Position numbers and translations under genes: made by a program. A stretch of 47,576 bases of DNA from Oligosphaeraceae bacterium (GTDB taxonomy: Bacteria > Verrucomicrobiota > Lentisphaeria > Oligosphaerales > Oligosphaeraceae): contig JAAZKR010000232.1 in the NCBI GenBank assembly GCA_012799725.1, forward strand, positions 1 through 47,576, given 5' to 3'. The notes below the pieces were generated by a model, which searched no databases, had not been told where the DNA came from, and worked only from the letters and a program-made list of their open reading frames with translations. Every line of letters starts with the position of its first letter. Positions within the stretch are counted from its first letter, which is position 1. This document shows positions 1-9,744 of this stretch, one piece after another.

Positions 1-134
1 CCCATCTTGCCTGCAGCCTCTATATCGAGCGAGGAAAAATCAAAAATCGAAAATGGGTTTCTGAAAAAAGAGGTTTGCCCAAGCGTGAAATCTGGCTAAA
101 TATGCCGTTTTTTACTGCCTATGGGATGAATGTG
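1..134 (+). repeat. Dispersed repeat A, copy 1
   Basis: This segment matches 17996-18129 at roughly 93 percent by eye, with only scattered substitutions and a few single-base gaps. Both copies end together at the same word, after GGGATGAATGTG. The left end may continue beyond the window. In one frame both copies encode LPKREIWLNMPFFTAYGMNV, but the frames have different flanks, so the short reading frame is more likely part of the repeat than a gene. Neither copy lies inside a gene. Confidence 0.8.
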
Positions 135-428
135 TTTTCATGCCTTGATCGATTTTTGTGGGAAACGAACCTTTTGAACTGGATTGCGTTTATGGAAAGG
201 CAAGCTCGCAGAGGTGGCACCATGACTAACCCCAAGTGGAGCGAAGCGGAACTCTGGGGCGGGGTTTCCCCGAAATCAAAGCTGTGGAGAGGCGGCATAT
301 GAACACATGAATCGGCACGGGCAATGCAGCGCGAAAGCAAAGGAACAAAGGAAAGACGTCAGCTTATGCGTTGTCATTTGCCGACGCGCATCCATCCAAG
401 CTGTGACAGTGTCGTCCCAAGGGGTCTC

Positions 429-708
429 CCAATACTCTTAACTTAACGCTTTGTAACCACACAGACGACTCAACTCGATAAAGCCGCCCTTGGCGCCCTT
501 GGCGTCTTAGCGGTTAAATGAAGGGGAATAACCGCAAAGAGCGCAAAGATAACCGCAAAGAGCGCAAAGAGCGCAAAGAGCGCAAAGCAATCGGAGAAAA
601 CGACAAAACAGGCCGAAATCCCGCTTGCCGTCTCATCCGTCAAAGCAACAACCCCTATAAAAATTTCATGCTTTTCGTGGTTAAAAAATCCTAAGTAACG
701 AGTATTGG
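429..708. mobile_element. Possible MITE-like element with terminal inverted repeats
   Basis: The left end CCAATACTCTTAACTTA (429-445) and the reverse complement of the right end (692-708, CCAATACTCGTTACTTA) match at 15 of 17 bases. The same hexamer GGTCTC sits directly outside both ends (423-428 and 709-714), as a target-site duplication would. The 280-bp interior has no long reading frame and contains short GCGCAAAGA repeats. No second copy was seen in the window, so mobility is inferred from the ends only. Confidence 0.4.
486..588. repeat. Tandem GCGCAAAGA repeats with inverted partner
   Basis: From about 529 to 588 the unit GCGCAAAGA, or its variant ACCGCAAAGA, repeats six times almost without change. 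Just upstream (486-516) lies a related sequence in the opposite orientation, reading AACCGCTAAGACGCCAAGG on the minus strand. Related copies with the word GCCAAGAACGCCAA occur at 14947-14984 and 24587-24612. All are intergenic. The two facing arms could fold into an imperfect hairpin. Confidence 0.65.
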
Positions 709-963
709 GGTCTCCACCAGGGGGTCATGGCGTTGCTGCTCCGAGGCAAATCAATGAGCAGAAGCTAGCCTGCATCTTCATGCCTGTGCATATAATGCTG
801 TCAGTCAACAAAACACATGGTATGCAAGATGGGCATTCAGTAGAAGTTATTGCGCTGTAAACTTCTAATGATTCTCATCTTGGGTTTACACGTTGCTTTT
901 CAGCCAAAGAGCTGCTTTAGCATCAGACCCTATGCATTCAGAGGCGCGGTTTGGCAGTGCATT
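709..963. other. Gene-free stretch beside the MITE-like element
   Basis: I see no convincing gene, RNA or strong hairpin here. Together with 135-428 it completes the 963-base gene-free start of the window, downstream of the minus-strand helicase gene. The short frame at 75-302 lies partly in repeat A and has no recognisable protein signature beyond it. Confidence 0.5.
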
Positions 964-3900
964 TCAGATCGGGTCTTCGCGTAGCAGATTAATGAGTTCC
1001 TCTACGCTGATATTGCTCATCTTCTCAGTACCACTCAGCAGCTGATCGGCCAGATCGCGTTTCCACTGATGCAGGTTTTGGATTTTTTCCTCGATGGTGT
1101 CTTTGGCCAGCAGATGGTAGATGGTCACTGGTTTGTCTTGTCCGAGTCGGTGTGCCCGATCGGAGGCTTGGTTCTCTACAGCCGGATTCCACCAGGAATC
1201 CAAGTGTATGACGTAGTCAGCCTGGGTCAAGTTCAATCCCAGTCCACCGGCTTTCAGGCTAATCAGGAAAACCGGGCAGTTGCCTGCCTGGAATTCGCTC
1301 ACGGCGGCATTGCGCTCCGCACCGCTGAGGCTGCCATCCAAGTACTGATATTCTATGCCGCGTTCTTCGATAGCGCTGCGCACTATGGTTAAAAATTTGA
1401 CGAATTGGCTGAAGACTAAAGCCTTGTGTCCGCCGTCAAGGATTTCCTCCAAGAGTTCGAGAAAAGCTTCCAGTTTGCTGCCGGGCAGCTTACTGTTGGC
1501 AACTACGAGACGTGGGTGACAAGTGGCTAAGCGCAGCTTGGTGATACCTGCCAGAGCGCGTATGCGCAACCTGCCGTCGCTTTCCTGGCGTTTTTCCAAA
1601 TCCGCCAGGATGCTTTTACGCAGGCTATTGTAGAACTCGCGTTCTTCGGTGCTGAGTTCGACTCGAAAGTCCACATTTGTCTTTGGGGGCAGTTCGGTGA
1701 GCACCTGGTCTTTGCGCCGACGCAGCAGGAAAGGTTTGATGAGGCTGGTAAGACGCTGCATTACTTCCTTGTTTCCTTCGCGTTCAATGGGGATGCCGAA
1801 ACGTCTCTGGAAAGATTCTCTAGTGCCAAGTAATCCGGGATTTATAAAGCGGAAGACAGCCCAGAGCTCGTTAAGGTTATTCTCTACCGGGGTACCGGTA
1901 GTGACCAGTCGGAATTGCGCCCTGATATTCATGGCCGCTTGTGAGCGCTTGGCATGGTAATTTTTGATAGCCTGGGCCTCATCAAGCACGGCTACACGCC
2001 AGCTGATACCACTAAACTGTTCATTTTCACTCTGTAACAAACCATAACTACTGATCAGTACGCAATTCTCCGTCAAGGCTGCCAGTGTTTCCTTGCGTTC
2101 GGCATTTCCAAGAGTGACGATTTTCAGCGATGGTGCGAAGCGCTGGAATTCCAGTTGCCAGTTAGCACACACTGATGTGGGTGCTATTACCAGACTGGGG
2201 CCTTCGTGTGCTTTGCTCAGTATCAAAGTGATGGCCTGTATAGTTTTACCCAATCCCATGTCATCGGCCAGACAGGCGCCTGCTCCAAGCGCATCTAGGC
2301 GGTACAGCCAGGTGAATCCTTCACGTTGATATTTGCGCAGTTCGCCTTGCAGGGCAGCAGGCACTTCTGGTTTCAGTTGCATAGCAGCTTCCAGACGCTC
2401 TATTTCCTCCTGCCATCTGGCATCCGTTTGCAATCCGGCGGCATCGGCAAACAGGCTATGCAGCACTGGCTGCAGAAAGCGATGCACTCGGAAATTATCG
2501 TTCTTGAGTTCAGAAATGCGGTGCAGATCATCCAGACGTCGTCTGAAGCTGTCACTCAAGGCCAACACTTGGCCGTCTTCCAAGACAACAAAGCGCCCCT
2601 TGTCTTCGTTGATTTTCTGCAATATTTCTTTCAAACTGACTTTTTTGTCAGCGTCAATCTCCACTTCGCCTTCTAGTACGAACCAATCCTTGTAGTTTTG
2701 CACTCTGAGTGAGAGATTGCCTAATCCCACATTTCTAGTATTGGCATATCTGCTATTTTGCGGCCAATGTACTTGGCATTGCGGAAGTATTTCACGCAAT
2801 TGCAAGACGAATTCATAGCAATCTATGGGATTAGGCAAACGCCAAGTGAAGCGGTCTATGGCCTCACCATCCAGCAGCGTCGGGCAAGCTTGCAGCACTT
2901 GTTCTGCATTTTGAATTTCCTGTTCAAAGTCTCGGCATAGTCTGCGGTGTGTGGCTTCTTGATGCAATAGCATTTCCAAAGGACCTTGTCCCGGCTTGTA
3001 GTAGCCGTTGACGGCTTCAAATGGACTGAGCAGCAGTTCTACACGCAGACCCTGGTTTTCCGGCATGAGACGAAATTCCGGTTTACTTGTCACCATTTCC
3101 TTTTGGAAAGCGGTGCAATCCATGTGGCAATCTGACAGTATCTGGTATCGTTTGCTGAGCTTACTCAGCAACTCCATGACTTCGTGCTCTTCTTCCACAG
3201 GCAGGCGCAATTCCTTCCCAATAATCTGCCGCAGCTGCAAGAACTCGTTGTCAAAAAGGAAAACTTTGATCAGGTCGCCATGTTCCAGGCGTAGTACGAT
3301 AAGTTCGTCTTTCTTAGGCTGTGGGCAGAGTTGGAATTCATAATACTGAGCGCATTTAAGCAGCCTTATGTAGGGTGTGGCAGTGACGCAGTGCAGCTTT
3401 CGTGGTGTGTTGCCTTCTAGAAGCAAACGTGGATGCTCCGCCAGTGCCAAGAAGACCGAAGCCCAAGCTGAGACCAGACAACTGGGGTCTTCCTCAATTT
3501 TAGCCATGGCTTCACGCATGATGGTACAGGCGAATTTATCCTGAGCGCTGAGTTGATAGCCGGACATAAAGGAGTTTAGATCCTGCTCTATGCGGCAGTA
3601 ATTCTGGTTTCTGAAAGCGGTAAATTTGCGTCCTTTGCTCCAGCGTCCGCTTTTGATGGCATGTTGTTCCATAGGGCGTACTGTCAGCAGCCCTTGTTGA
3701 GCCACATCGACCGAGACCAGCCAGATCAGGCGGCGCAGCTTGCGTTCGGGCAGGCCGGCAAAGAAACCATCGAATTTATTTACTCGGCTTAGCCAGCTAT
3801 TTTGTATTTGCACCGAGTCCAGGATAAAAGGAATTTCTGCAATTGGGTCTTCATGGAAACGTCGTGTGCAGCCGATCTGTTCGGAATTACAGCGGTTGAG

Positions 3901-5088
3901 GAACTCTTCGCATTCGCGCGCCAGCCACTCGTAGCCGCCGGACTTGGCCAGGGCAGCGATTTTTTCCAGGCGTAGCTTTTCATCATCGTTAAGCTCGGAA
4001 TTCAACCAGTATTGTCCCAGCAACCAGAAAAATTCCGGTAACGGCTCCAAGTCTTTAGGCGTATCAAGCTTTTCTACTTGTTCTTGCGTACGTCTGACAT
4101 AGGCGATTTTTTGCAGCAGTTCATAGATAGGCCCCCAAGTAGGCACCTTGCAAGCCAATTCAGCATTATTTTCGGCCGTAGTCAGGGTATTGGCGGTGCC
4201 GCTGCGCAGCAGCGAGAAGATGAAGAATAGTCCGCCAACAGTCTGGAAATAAAAGTCATGTATACCTTCAAGCTGTCTGACCTCGTACAGAGAATCAAGA
4301 TAGAGATTGACCGCACGTTCATCCATGCCAAAAATACTCGATAGCCAAGCTTGACGCAGCATTCTGGCGTTATTGTTGGGGTTATGCTTCATCAGCGTGG
4401 CGGCTCGATTCCAGTCCCCCTTCAAAATAAGATAATCAATGAGTGGGTACACGGCAGCCATAGGCAAGGATTCGCCCAGTTCGAGCAGCTTGTCTTCAAA
4501 GTCGCCGATATTGCGCAACTGACGAATGGCTATGGGCAACAATTGCCAGGAACAAATGGCAATCAGATGCGCCGGCAATTCCTTGAGCTCAGACCAGTTG
4601 GTTTTTTTGAGTATAAACTCGAAACCAGCGGCGTCATTATATTCGTCAGGAAAATAATCGCGCATATTGACCAGACTGGCATTGAGCAGGCGGGCGTCAC
4701 CGGCAAAAAATGCATTACGTATATCGCGTTTGAGATAGTCTAAGTCAGGCAGGCCACGATTACCGATGGCGGGAATGGCACGTGCGACAAAGTCAGCAAA
4801 TTCAGTATATTGTTTCTTGGCCAGCAGCTGCCGTGCTTTATCTATATTACGTCCGCGCAGCTCCCATTTATTGCCGCTTTTTTGTAACAGCTTGTCTGCC
4901 AGCATTTGTTCTGCCAGCGTTTCGAGTTCCTGCACGGAAAGCCTGGCTAGACGCGGCATGTGCCGGGCTGCCAAATAGATGATGCGTTCTATCTCGGCCA
5001 GCGTAGCAGGAGCGCAAAGCAAGCACATGACGCATTGCATCTGCGAGATGAGTTCCGTATTCAATTTTTTTTCAGCACTTTCTGGCAC
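964..5088 (-). CDS. SNF2/Rad54-family DEAD-like helicase, 1374 aa
   Basis: This is a Swi2/Snf2-type ATPase that probably remodels protein-DNA complexes in the cytoplasm. The helicase core fills the last third: Walker A DDMGLGKT near residue 940, motif II DEAQ near 1035, motif III-like TGTPVENN, and the C-terminal helicase half with SLKAGGLGLNLTQAD and DRAHRLGQ near 1315. The roughly 900 residues before it are mostly helical, begin with a winged-helix-like stretch (about 1-65), and match nothing I recognise beyond the general layout of long bacterial SNF2 proteins. The start is a GTG with GGGAG about ten bases upstream, so the exact N-terminus is uncertain. It is the last gene of a minus-strand run; secA lies 148 bases upstream. 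The substrate is not evident. Confidence 0.9.
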   Translation of the reverse strand: MPESAEKKLNTELISQMQCVMCLLCAPATLAEIERIIYLAARHMPRLARLSVQELETLAEQMLADKLLQKSGNKWELRGRNIDKARQLLAKKQYTEFADFVARAIPAIGNRGLPDLDYLKRDIRNAFFAGDARLLNASLVNMRDYFPDEYNDAAGFEFILKKTNWSELKELPAHLIAICSWQLLPIAIRQLRNIGDFEDKLLELGESLPMAAVYPLIDYLILKGDWNRAATLMKHNPNNNARMLRQAWLSSIFGMDERAVNLYLDSLYEVRQLEGIHDFYFQTVGGLFFIFSLLRSGTANTLTTAENNAELACKVPTWGPIYELLQKIAYVRRTQEQVEKLDTPKDLEPLPEFFWLLGQYWLNSELNDDEKLRLEKIAALAKSGGYEWLARECEEFLNRCNSEQIGCTRRFHEDPIAEIPFILDSVQIQNSWLSRVNKFDGFFAGLPERKLRRLIWLVSVDVAQQGLLTVRPMEQHAIKSGRWSKGRKFTAFRNQNYCRIEQDLNSFMSGYQLSAQDKFACTIMREAMAKIEEDPSCLVSAWASVFLALAEHPRLLLEGNTPRKLHCVTATPYIRLLKCAQYYEFQLCPQPKKDELIVLRLEHGDLIKVFLFDNEFLQLRQIIGKELRLPVEEEHEVMELLSKLSKRYQILSDCHMDCTAFQKEMVTSKPEFRLMPENQGLRVELLLSPFEAVNGYYKPGQGPLEMLLHQEATHRRLCRDFEQEIQNAEQVLQACPTLLDGEAIDRFTWRLPNPIDCYEFVLQLREILPQCQVHWPQNSRYANTRNVGLGNLSLRVQNYKDWFVLEGEVEIDADKKVSLKEILQKINEDKGRFVVLEDGQVLALSDSFRRRLDDLHRISELKNDNFRVHRFLQPVLHSLFADAAGLQTDARWQEEIERLEAAMQLKPEVPAALQGELRKYQREGFTWLYRLDALGAGACLADDMGLGKTIQAITLILSKAHEGPSLVIAPTSVCANWQLEFQRFAPSLKIVTLGNAERKETLAALTENCVLISSYGLLQSENEQFSGISWRVAVLDEAQAIKNYHAKRSQAAMNIRAQFRLVTTGTPVENNLNELWAVFRFINPGLLGTRESFQRRFGIPIEREGNKEVMQRLTSLIKPFLLRRRKDQVLTELPPKTNVDFRVELSTEEREFYNSLRKSILADLEKRQESDGRLRIRALAGITKLRLATCHPRLVVANSKLPGSKLEAFLELLEEILDGGHKALVFSQFVKFLTIVRSAIEERGIEYQYLDGSLSGAERNAAVSEFQAGNCPVFLISLKAGGLGLNLTQADYVIHLDSWWNPAVENQASDRAHRLGQDKPVTIYHLLAKDTIEEKIQNLHQWKRDLADQLLSGTEKMSNISVEELINLLREDPI

Positions 5089-5236
5089 TGCTATCTTACT
5101 CCCAAACTACAATTCATTGTTTCAATATTGCTTAAGACCAAGCATGCTGATGCTCATACAGTATACTGCCGGATGAGGCTGCCTGACGGGTGATGGCAAG
5201 AGCAATATCATGCTGTCTTGCACGGCTCCCAAGTCG

Positions 5237-8212
5237 CTAGGAACCGCAACACTGCTTGTATTTTTTGCCACTGCCGCAGGGACAGGGCTGATTACGTCCA
5301 ACCTTTGGTGTATTGCGACGAATGCTGATCGTCGCCGGGGCTGAGGTCGCTGCAAGATCAGCTACGCTGAGCGCTGAGGCATTGTCGGGTTGCTCGGGAC
5401 GGGTGCTTTGATGCCGCGCCAACCGAAGTTTGTGTTCAGCCATGGCGGCTTCTATCTTGGCTGGATCAATCATGCTCATGCGGAAGATGCCCGAACAGAT
5501 TTCATCTTTGACGGCATTGAGTAGCGCAGCGTACAGCTCATAAGCTTCTTGTTTATACTCGACCAGTGGGTCTCGTTGTCCATAGGAACGCAGCTGTACG
5601 CCTTGACGCAATGAGTCCATGGCATAAAGGTGTTCCTGGTACAAGTTGTCCAGTGAACTAAGCATGACATAACGCTCCAGCCAGCGCAGCGATTCTGAAC
5701 CTTCGACCCTTTCTTTGATCTGATAGGCCTCCTCGATGCGGGACATAATGGACTGGCTAAGCAGCTCCGGGTTTTGATCCTGCTTGAAAAGATCAGGCGG
5801 AAAGCCTATAGGGATGGTTACTGCAAGCCAGTTTTGCAAATCGCTCAGGTCCAGAGGCTCGTCTTTCTTGGGCCTGACTGCAAATGCGGCCTCGACACGC
5901 TCGCTGACTGCCGTGTACATATAGTCAAGCAACAAGTCTCGGCTGTCTTCTGTCAGTAATATATTGCGTCTTAGCCCATAGATGGCGGTGCGCTGCATAT
6001 TCATGACGTCATCGTATTCCAAGGTACGCTTACGCACGGCGAAATGCTGCTGTTCAACCCGTTTTTGCGCCCCTTGTATGGTGCGGCTGAGCATGCTGTG
6101 TGAGAGTTCCTCGCCCTCTTCAAGGCCCAGTCTTTCCATAATGCCGGTGAGCCGATCAGAGCCAAAGAGACGCATCAGGTCATCTTCCAGGGAGACATAG
6201 AAGCGTGAGGAGCCCGGGTCGCCTTGGCGTGCGCAGCGTCCCCGCAGTTGCCGGTCTATGCGTCTGGCGTCATGGCGTTCGCTTCCTATGACATGCAGTC
6301 CGCCCACCTCTTTGACTCCCGGCCCCAGTTTAATATCCGTGCCTCTTCCGGCCATATTAGTGGCAATAGTGACTGCGCCAAGCTGTCCGGCCCTGGCGAC
6401 GATTTCGGCTTCACTCTGGTGATGTTTGGCATTTAGTACGCTGTGGATCACGCGCCGGCGTTGCAAGAGCCTGCTAAGCAGTTCGGATACCTCTACCGAG
6501 ATGGTTCCCACCAGTACGGGTTGTCCACGCTTATTGCATTCCATGATCTCTGCGATCAATGCGGCGTACTTTTCACGTTGTGTTTTATATACGCGATCGT
6601 TGTAGTCTATACGTTGGCACGGGCGGTTAGTCGGCACGACCACCACGTCCAGGTTATATATGGATTTAAATTCGGTGGCCTCAGTTTCTGCCGTACCGGT
6701 CATGCCTGCCAGTTTTTCGTACATACGGAAGTAGTTCTGTATGGTTATGGAGGCCAGGGTCTGAGTTTCGCGTTCGATTTTCACGCCTTCTTTTGCTTCC
6801 AGAGCCTGATGCAGGCCTTCGCTAAAGCGACGTCCCGGCTGCGGTCTGCCGGTGAATTCATCCACGATAATGACCTTATTGTCCTGCACCACATACTGCA
6901 CATCTTTTTCAAAGAGGCAATAGGCTCGCAGCAGCTGCGAGATATTATGTATGAGTTCGGATTTAGTGTCGTACTCTACTTGAGCCTGCTTGCGCTTCTC
7001 CAGTTTTTCAGACTCGGTTAAATTGTCATCGTGATCGATTTCGCTGAAGATACTGGGCAGGTCGGGTATCACGAAGGCGTCTTCATCGCCAGGACGCAAA
7101 AAGCTTCTGCCTTTTTCGCTTAAATCGGCCTCGTTATTTCTTTCATTGATGCTAAAGAAGAGCGTTTCCTTCACTTTTTGCAGATAGCCGCGGTTATTGT
7201 CGTCATGCAGCTCTATATCCTTACGTTCCAGTGCTCTGCGTATAGCCGGGTCTTCCATGAAACGCATTAGCAGTTTATGTTTTGGCATACCCATCTGCAC
7301 CTTGGCAATTTTGAGATGTGCCTGATCGATGTCCTCTGCGCTTGCCTCCGGGTCAGCTAAAGTTTGTTTTGCTTCTTGCAGCAGTGTAGCCATGAGTTCG
7401 TACTGACGTTGATACAGTTCAGCTACTTTAGGTTTCACCTTGTCGAATTGATGGGTTGACACTTTGGCTGGCCCGGCGATAATCAGCGGTGTACGAGCTT
7501 CATCAATCAGGATACTATCGATCTCGTCTACGATGGCATAGAAGTAGTCTCGCTGTACGAAGTCTTCTTTCTGTGTGGCCATGCCCATGTCGCGCAGATA
7601 GTCGAAACCGAATTCGCTGTTAGTGCCATACGTTATATCGCAGGCGTACTGCTTTCGACGTTCGCTTGGCGACATGTTATTCTGTATGCAGCCCACGGTT
7701 AGCCCCAGCCATTTAAGCACATGTCCCATCCATTGCGAGTCACGCAGTGCCAGGTAGTCGTTGACCGTTACCAGTTGTACGTTGCGTCCGGTCAGGGCAT
7801 TGAGATAGAGTGGCATGGTAGCCACCAGGGTTTTACCTTCTCCGGTGGCCATTTCGGCGATATTGCCTTGGTGCAGTGCAATGGCACCAAAAAGCTGCAC
7901 GTCAAAAGGTATCATATCCCATTTCAGCGGATGCCCGGTGACCATCACCGTATTTTCGCTGGGGTCTGAGCTTTCTTTGAGGCGTCGGCAGGCGTCTTTG
8001 ACTACCGCGTAGGCCTCGCACATAATATCGTCACAGCTTTCGCCGGCTTGCAGGCGTTCTTTGAATTCCTGCGTCTTGGCTTTGAGCTCTTCGTCGCTCA
8101 GGCTGTGGTAAGACTGATAATAATTGTTGATACCATCAACTAAAGGCTGTAATTTTTTTAGAACCCGGGCATTGCGGCTTCCAAAAAATTTACGTGCAAT
8201 CCATTCTAACAT
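5237..8212 (-). CDS. secA: Protein translocase ATPase SecA
   Basis: SecA drives preproteins through the SecYEG channel using ATP. At 991 aa it is somewhat longer than the E. coli protein (901 aa), with the extra length mainly in acidic linker sequence around residues 270-390. The DEAD motor is intact: Walker A ATGEGKT at about residues 122-128, a [15 protein letters not shown] motif II, then a [12 protein letters not shown] motif in the second motor domain. The C-terminus ends in a zinc-binding SEC-C tail ([18 protein letters not shown]), the site that binds SecB or lipids in known SecAs. The ATG start is preceded by a GGAA-rich sequence. pyrE lies 117 bases upstream, and I infer independent or read-through transcription. 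Confidence 0.97.
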   Translation of the reverse strand: MLEWIARKFFGSRNARVLKKLQPLVDGINNYYQSYHSLSDEELKAKTQEFKERLQAGESCDDIMCEAYAVVKDACRRLKESSDPSENTVMVTGHPLKWDMIPFDVQLFGAIALHQGNIAEMATGEGKTLVATMPLYLNALTGRNVQLVTVNDYLALRDSQWMGHVLKWLGLTVGCIQNNMSPSERRKQYACDITYGTNSEFGFDYLRDMGMATQKEDFVQRDYFYAIVDEIDSILIDEARTPLIIAGPAKVSTHQFDKVKPKVAELYQRQYELMATLLQEAKQTLADPEASAEDIDQAHLKIAKVQMGMPKHKLLMRFMEDPAIRRALERKDIELHDDNNRGYLQKVKETLFFSINERNNEADLSEKGRSFLRPGDEDAFVIPDLPSIFSEIDHDDNLTESEKLEKRKQAQVEYDTKSELIHNISQLLRAYCLFEKDVQYVVQDNKVIIVDEFTGRPQPGRRFSEGLHQALEAKEGVKIERETQTLASITIQNYFRMYEKLAGMTGTAETEATEFKSIYNLDVVVVPTNRPCQRIDYNDRVYKTQREKYAALIAEIMECNKRGQPVLVGTISVEVSELLSRLLQRRRVIHSVLNAKHHQSEAEIVARAGQLGAVTIATNMAGRGTDIKLGPGVKEVGGLHVIGSERHDARRIDRQLRGRCARQGDPGSSRFYVSLEDDLMRLFGSDRLTGIMERLGLEEGEELSHSMLSRTIQGAQKRVEQQHFAVRKRTLEYDDVMNMQRTAIYGLRRNILLTEDSRDLLLDYMYTAVSERVEAAFAVRPKKDEPLDLSDLQNWLAVTIPIGFPPDLFKQDQNPELLSQSIMSRIEEAYQIKERVEGSESLRWLERYVMLSSLDNLYQEHLYAMDSLRQGVQLRSYGQRDPLVEYKQEAYELYAALLNAVKDEICSGIFRMSMIDPAKIEAAMAEHKLRLARHQSTRPEQPDNASALSVADLAATSAPATISIRRNTPKVGRNQPCPCGSGKKYKQCCGS

Positions 8213-8280
8213 ATTCCGTTCCCGGTACAGGTTTTAGCTTGCCTTTCTGCTGCTGAACTTTGAATGGCGGCAGGTCGGCA

Positions 8281-8325
8281 GCCAAGCATTCGCATTTCCA
8301 TTAAAACAGCTTGGCGTTTTTTTTT
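8281..8325 (+). terminator. Rho-independent-like hairpin facing the plus strand
   Basis: GCCAAGC (8281-8287) pairs with GCTTGGC (8309-8315) across a 21-base loop and is followed by G and nine Ts (8317-8325). The orientation would stop plus-strand transcripts, yet the genes on both sides are on the minus strand. It may block antisense transcription into pyrE, or it may be chance. The large loop lowers confidence. Confidence 0.3.
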
Positions 8326-8329
8326 GTTT

Positions 8330-8899
8330 TTACTTTGAACCCGGCTTGTCAATAGGGAGTCCCTGTTGACACATCGGGCATTCTTCGGGGGTATAGGTGG
8401 GCAGGTTGAGCTGCATCAAGCTGCGGTAGGGGACACCGAAGTCCACCTGTCCGGCGCTGCGGTCTATAAGTGTAGCCACACCTACTACGTTGCCGCCGTA
8501 GCTGCGCGCTAAATCTATGGCCTGCTGCACGCGGCCGCCCCTGGTGACTACGTCCTCGCCGATGAGTATGCGTTCTCCGGGTTTGATTTCAAAGCCACGG
8601 CGCAGGATCAGTCCGGATTCATCGTCTTTCTCGGCAAAAACGGCTCGGGTTTTTAGTGCTCGTCCCAGTTCCTGCCCCACGATGATGCCTCCTATTGCTG
8701 GAGAGAGCACCAAGTCTATGGCGCTGTCCTGCCAAGGTTGGGCCAAAACAGCACAGAGTTCACTAGCGATCAAGGTGTGCTGCAAGAGCAGGGCGCCCTG
8801 AAAGTATTGGTCGCTATGCAGACCACTGCGCAAAAGAAAATGACCGTGCAAAAGTGCTCCAGTGGAACGAAGATGATGCAGAATTTCGGATTCCTTCAC
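8330..8899 (-). CDS. pyrE: Orotate phosphoribosyltransferase
   Basis: PyrE joins orotate to PRPP to make OMP in pyrimidine synthesis. The 189-aa product has the PRPP-binding loop ILIGEDVVTRGG at about 120-131 and the AIGGII and FAEKDD segments expected of the family. I place the start at a GTG (8897-8899), with AGAGG six bases upstream and the protein opening VKESEILHHLRSTGALL. A longer frame reaches 8992, but its extra 31 residues are hydrophobic and lie outside the fold. The C-terminus carries a PEECPMCQQGLP segment, a short CxxC tail seen in a subset of bacterial PyrEs. It sits between secA and a HAD phosphatase on the same strand. Confidence 0.93.
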   Translation of the reverse strand: MKESEILHHLRSTGALLHGHFLLRSGLHSDQYFQGALLLQHTLIASELCAVLAQPWQDSAIDLVLSPAIGGIIVGQELGRALKTRAVFAEKDDESGLILRRGFEIKPGERILIGEDVVTRGGRVQQAIDLARSYGGNVVGVATLIDRSAGQVDFGVPYRSLMQLNLPTYTPEECPMCQQGLPIDKPGSK

Positions 8900-9082
8900 A
8901 AAAAACCTCTTTGACTTGGTGGCTGCCGGAAAAACCGAAGACAGGAAATTAACATAATCCCTGAAAAGAATTATGTTTGCGGCGAAAGGCAAAGGTATGA
9001 ATAATTACATGGCAAAATACTCTGACTTCTTTTTTTCAAACAAGGTTCCTTGGACCTTTCAGGCGTGGTTTGTTTTTCCGGT

Positions 9083-9700
9083 TTAGAGCTGCAAGAGTTC
9101 GCTGAAGTGGTCTATCTGCAAGTCCACTTTTTCGCCCCGGATTTGGCCGAAGCCATACTTGCAGAAACAAGCTTGACAGCCTGCCGCAGTCGCAGCGGCT
9201 AAGTCGGTATAATGATCACCAATCATCCAGGACTGTTCTGGTTTTTCATCGTACTGTGCTAGTGCTGACAGTATCGCTCCCGGATGTGGTTTCAGTTTGC
9301 GTCCCGGTACATCACCGCTTATGACGCTCAGATATTGGCTTATTTCCAGTTCCCGGCAAATTTTCTCACTGGCAGCCTGTGGTTTGTTGGTTACCAGCGC
9401 CAAGCGGTGTTTGGCGGCTAACTGGGGCAATGCTTCAGCCACGCCCGGAAAAAGCTTGGTATGTACCAGCAAATGCTCGCCATAGTACTGCACTTGCAAC
9501 TGTGCGGCAAGCTCTAAGTCTACTTCAGGAGCTTCAGCAAAAGAGCGTTTGATCAAGTTTGACAGCCCATCACCAATATAGCTGCGGACAGTATTTTCGT
9601 GTATTGCAGGCAGAGAAAACTGCGAGCGGGCGAAATTGACTGCTGCGGCTATGTCGGCCAGCGAATCAATCAAGGTGCCATCTAAATCAAAAATCAACAT
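9083..9700 (-). CDS. gph: HAD phosphatase, phosphoglycolate phosphatase-like
   Basis: A 205-aa HAD-superfamily hydrolase of the Gph/PGP subtype, which removes phosphate from 2-phosphoglycolate or a related small metabolite. The nucleophile motif DLDGTLIDS is at residues 5-13, motif II is VTNKP near 104, and motif III/IV is MIGDHYTDLAAATAAG near 165-180. The cap domain lies between residues about 15 and 85, as in class C1 enzymes. The ATG start directly follows a weak leader. Motifs cannot separate phosphoglycolate phosphatase from pyrophosphatase PpaX, so the gene symbol is tentative. It lies 183 bases upstream of pyrE and 44 bases downstream of the kinase gene ending at 9745. Confidence 0.85.
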   Translation of the reverse strand: MLIFDLDGTLIDSLADIAAAVNFARSQFSLPAIHENTVRSYIGDGLSNLIKRSFAEAPEVDLELAAQLQVQYYGEHLLVHTKLFPGVAEALPQLAAKHRLALVTNKPQAASEKICRELEISQYLSVISGDVPGRKLKPHPGAILSALAQYDEKPEQSWMIGDHYTDLAAATAAGCQACFCKYGFGQIRGEKVDLQIDHFSELLQL

Positions 9701-9744
9701 CGAGGGTCTTTCGCGTATAGCAAGCCATTTTCTGCTGGCTTACT

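Noticed and set aside
75-302. A 75-aa plus-strand frame in repeat A
   Set aside because: Its first third is the repeat A peptide, which recurs at 17996-18129 with a different continuation. No RBS or family match supports a gene.
1069-1392. Several 100-aa plus-strand frames opposite the SNF2 gene, such as 1069-1392 and 2326-2676
   Set aside because: All sit within the minus-strand SNF2 gene and lack family features.
6443-7021. A 192-aa plus-strand frame inside secA
   Set aside because: It is a mirror frame of SecA, which covers the region with strong motifs.
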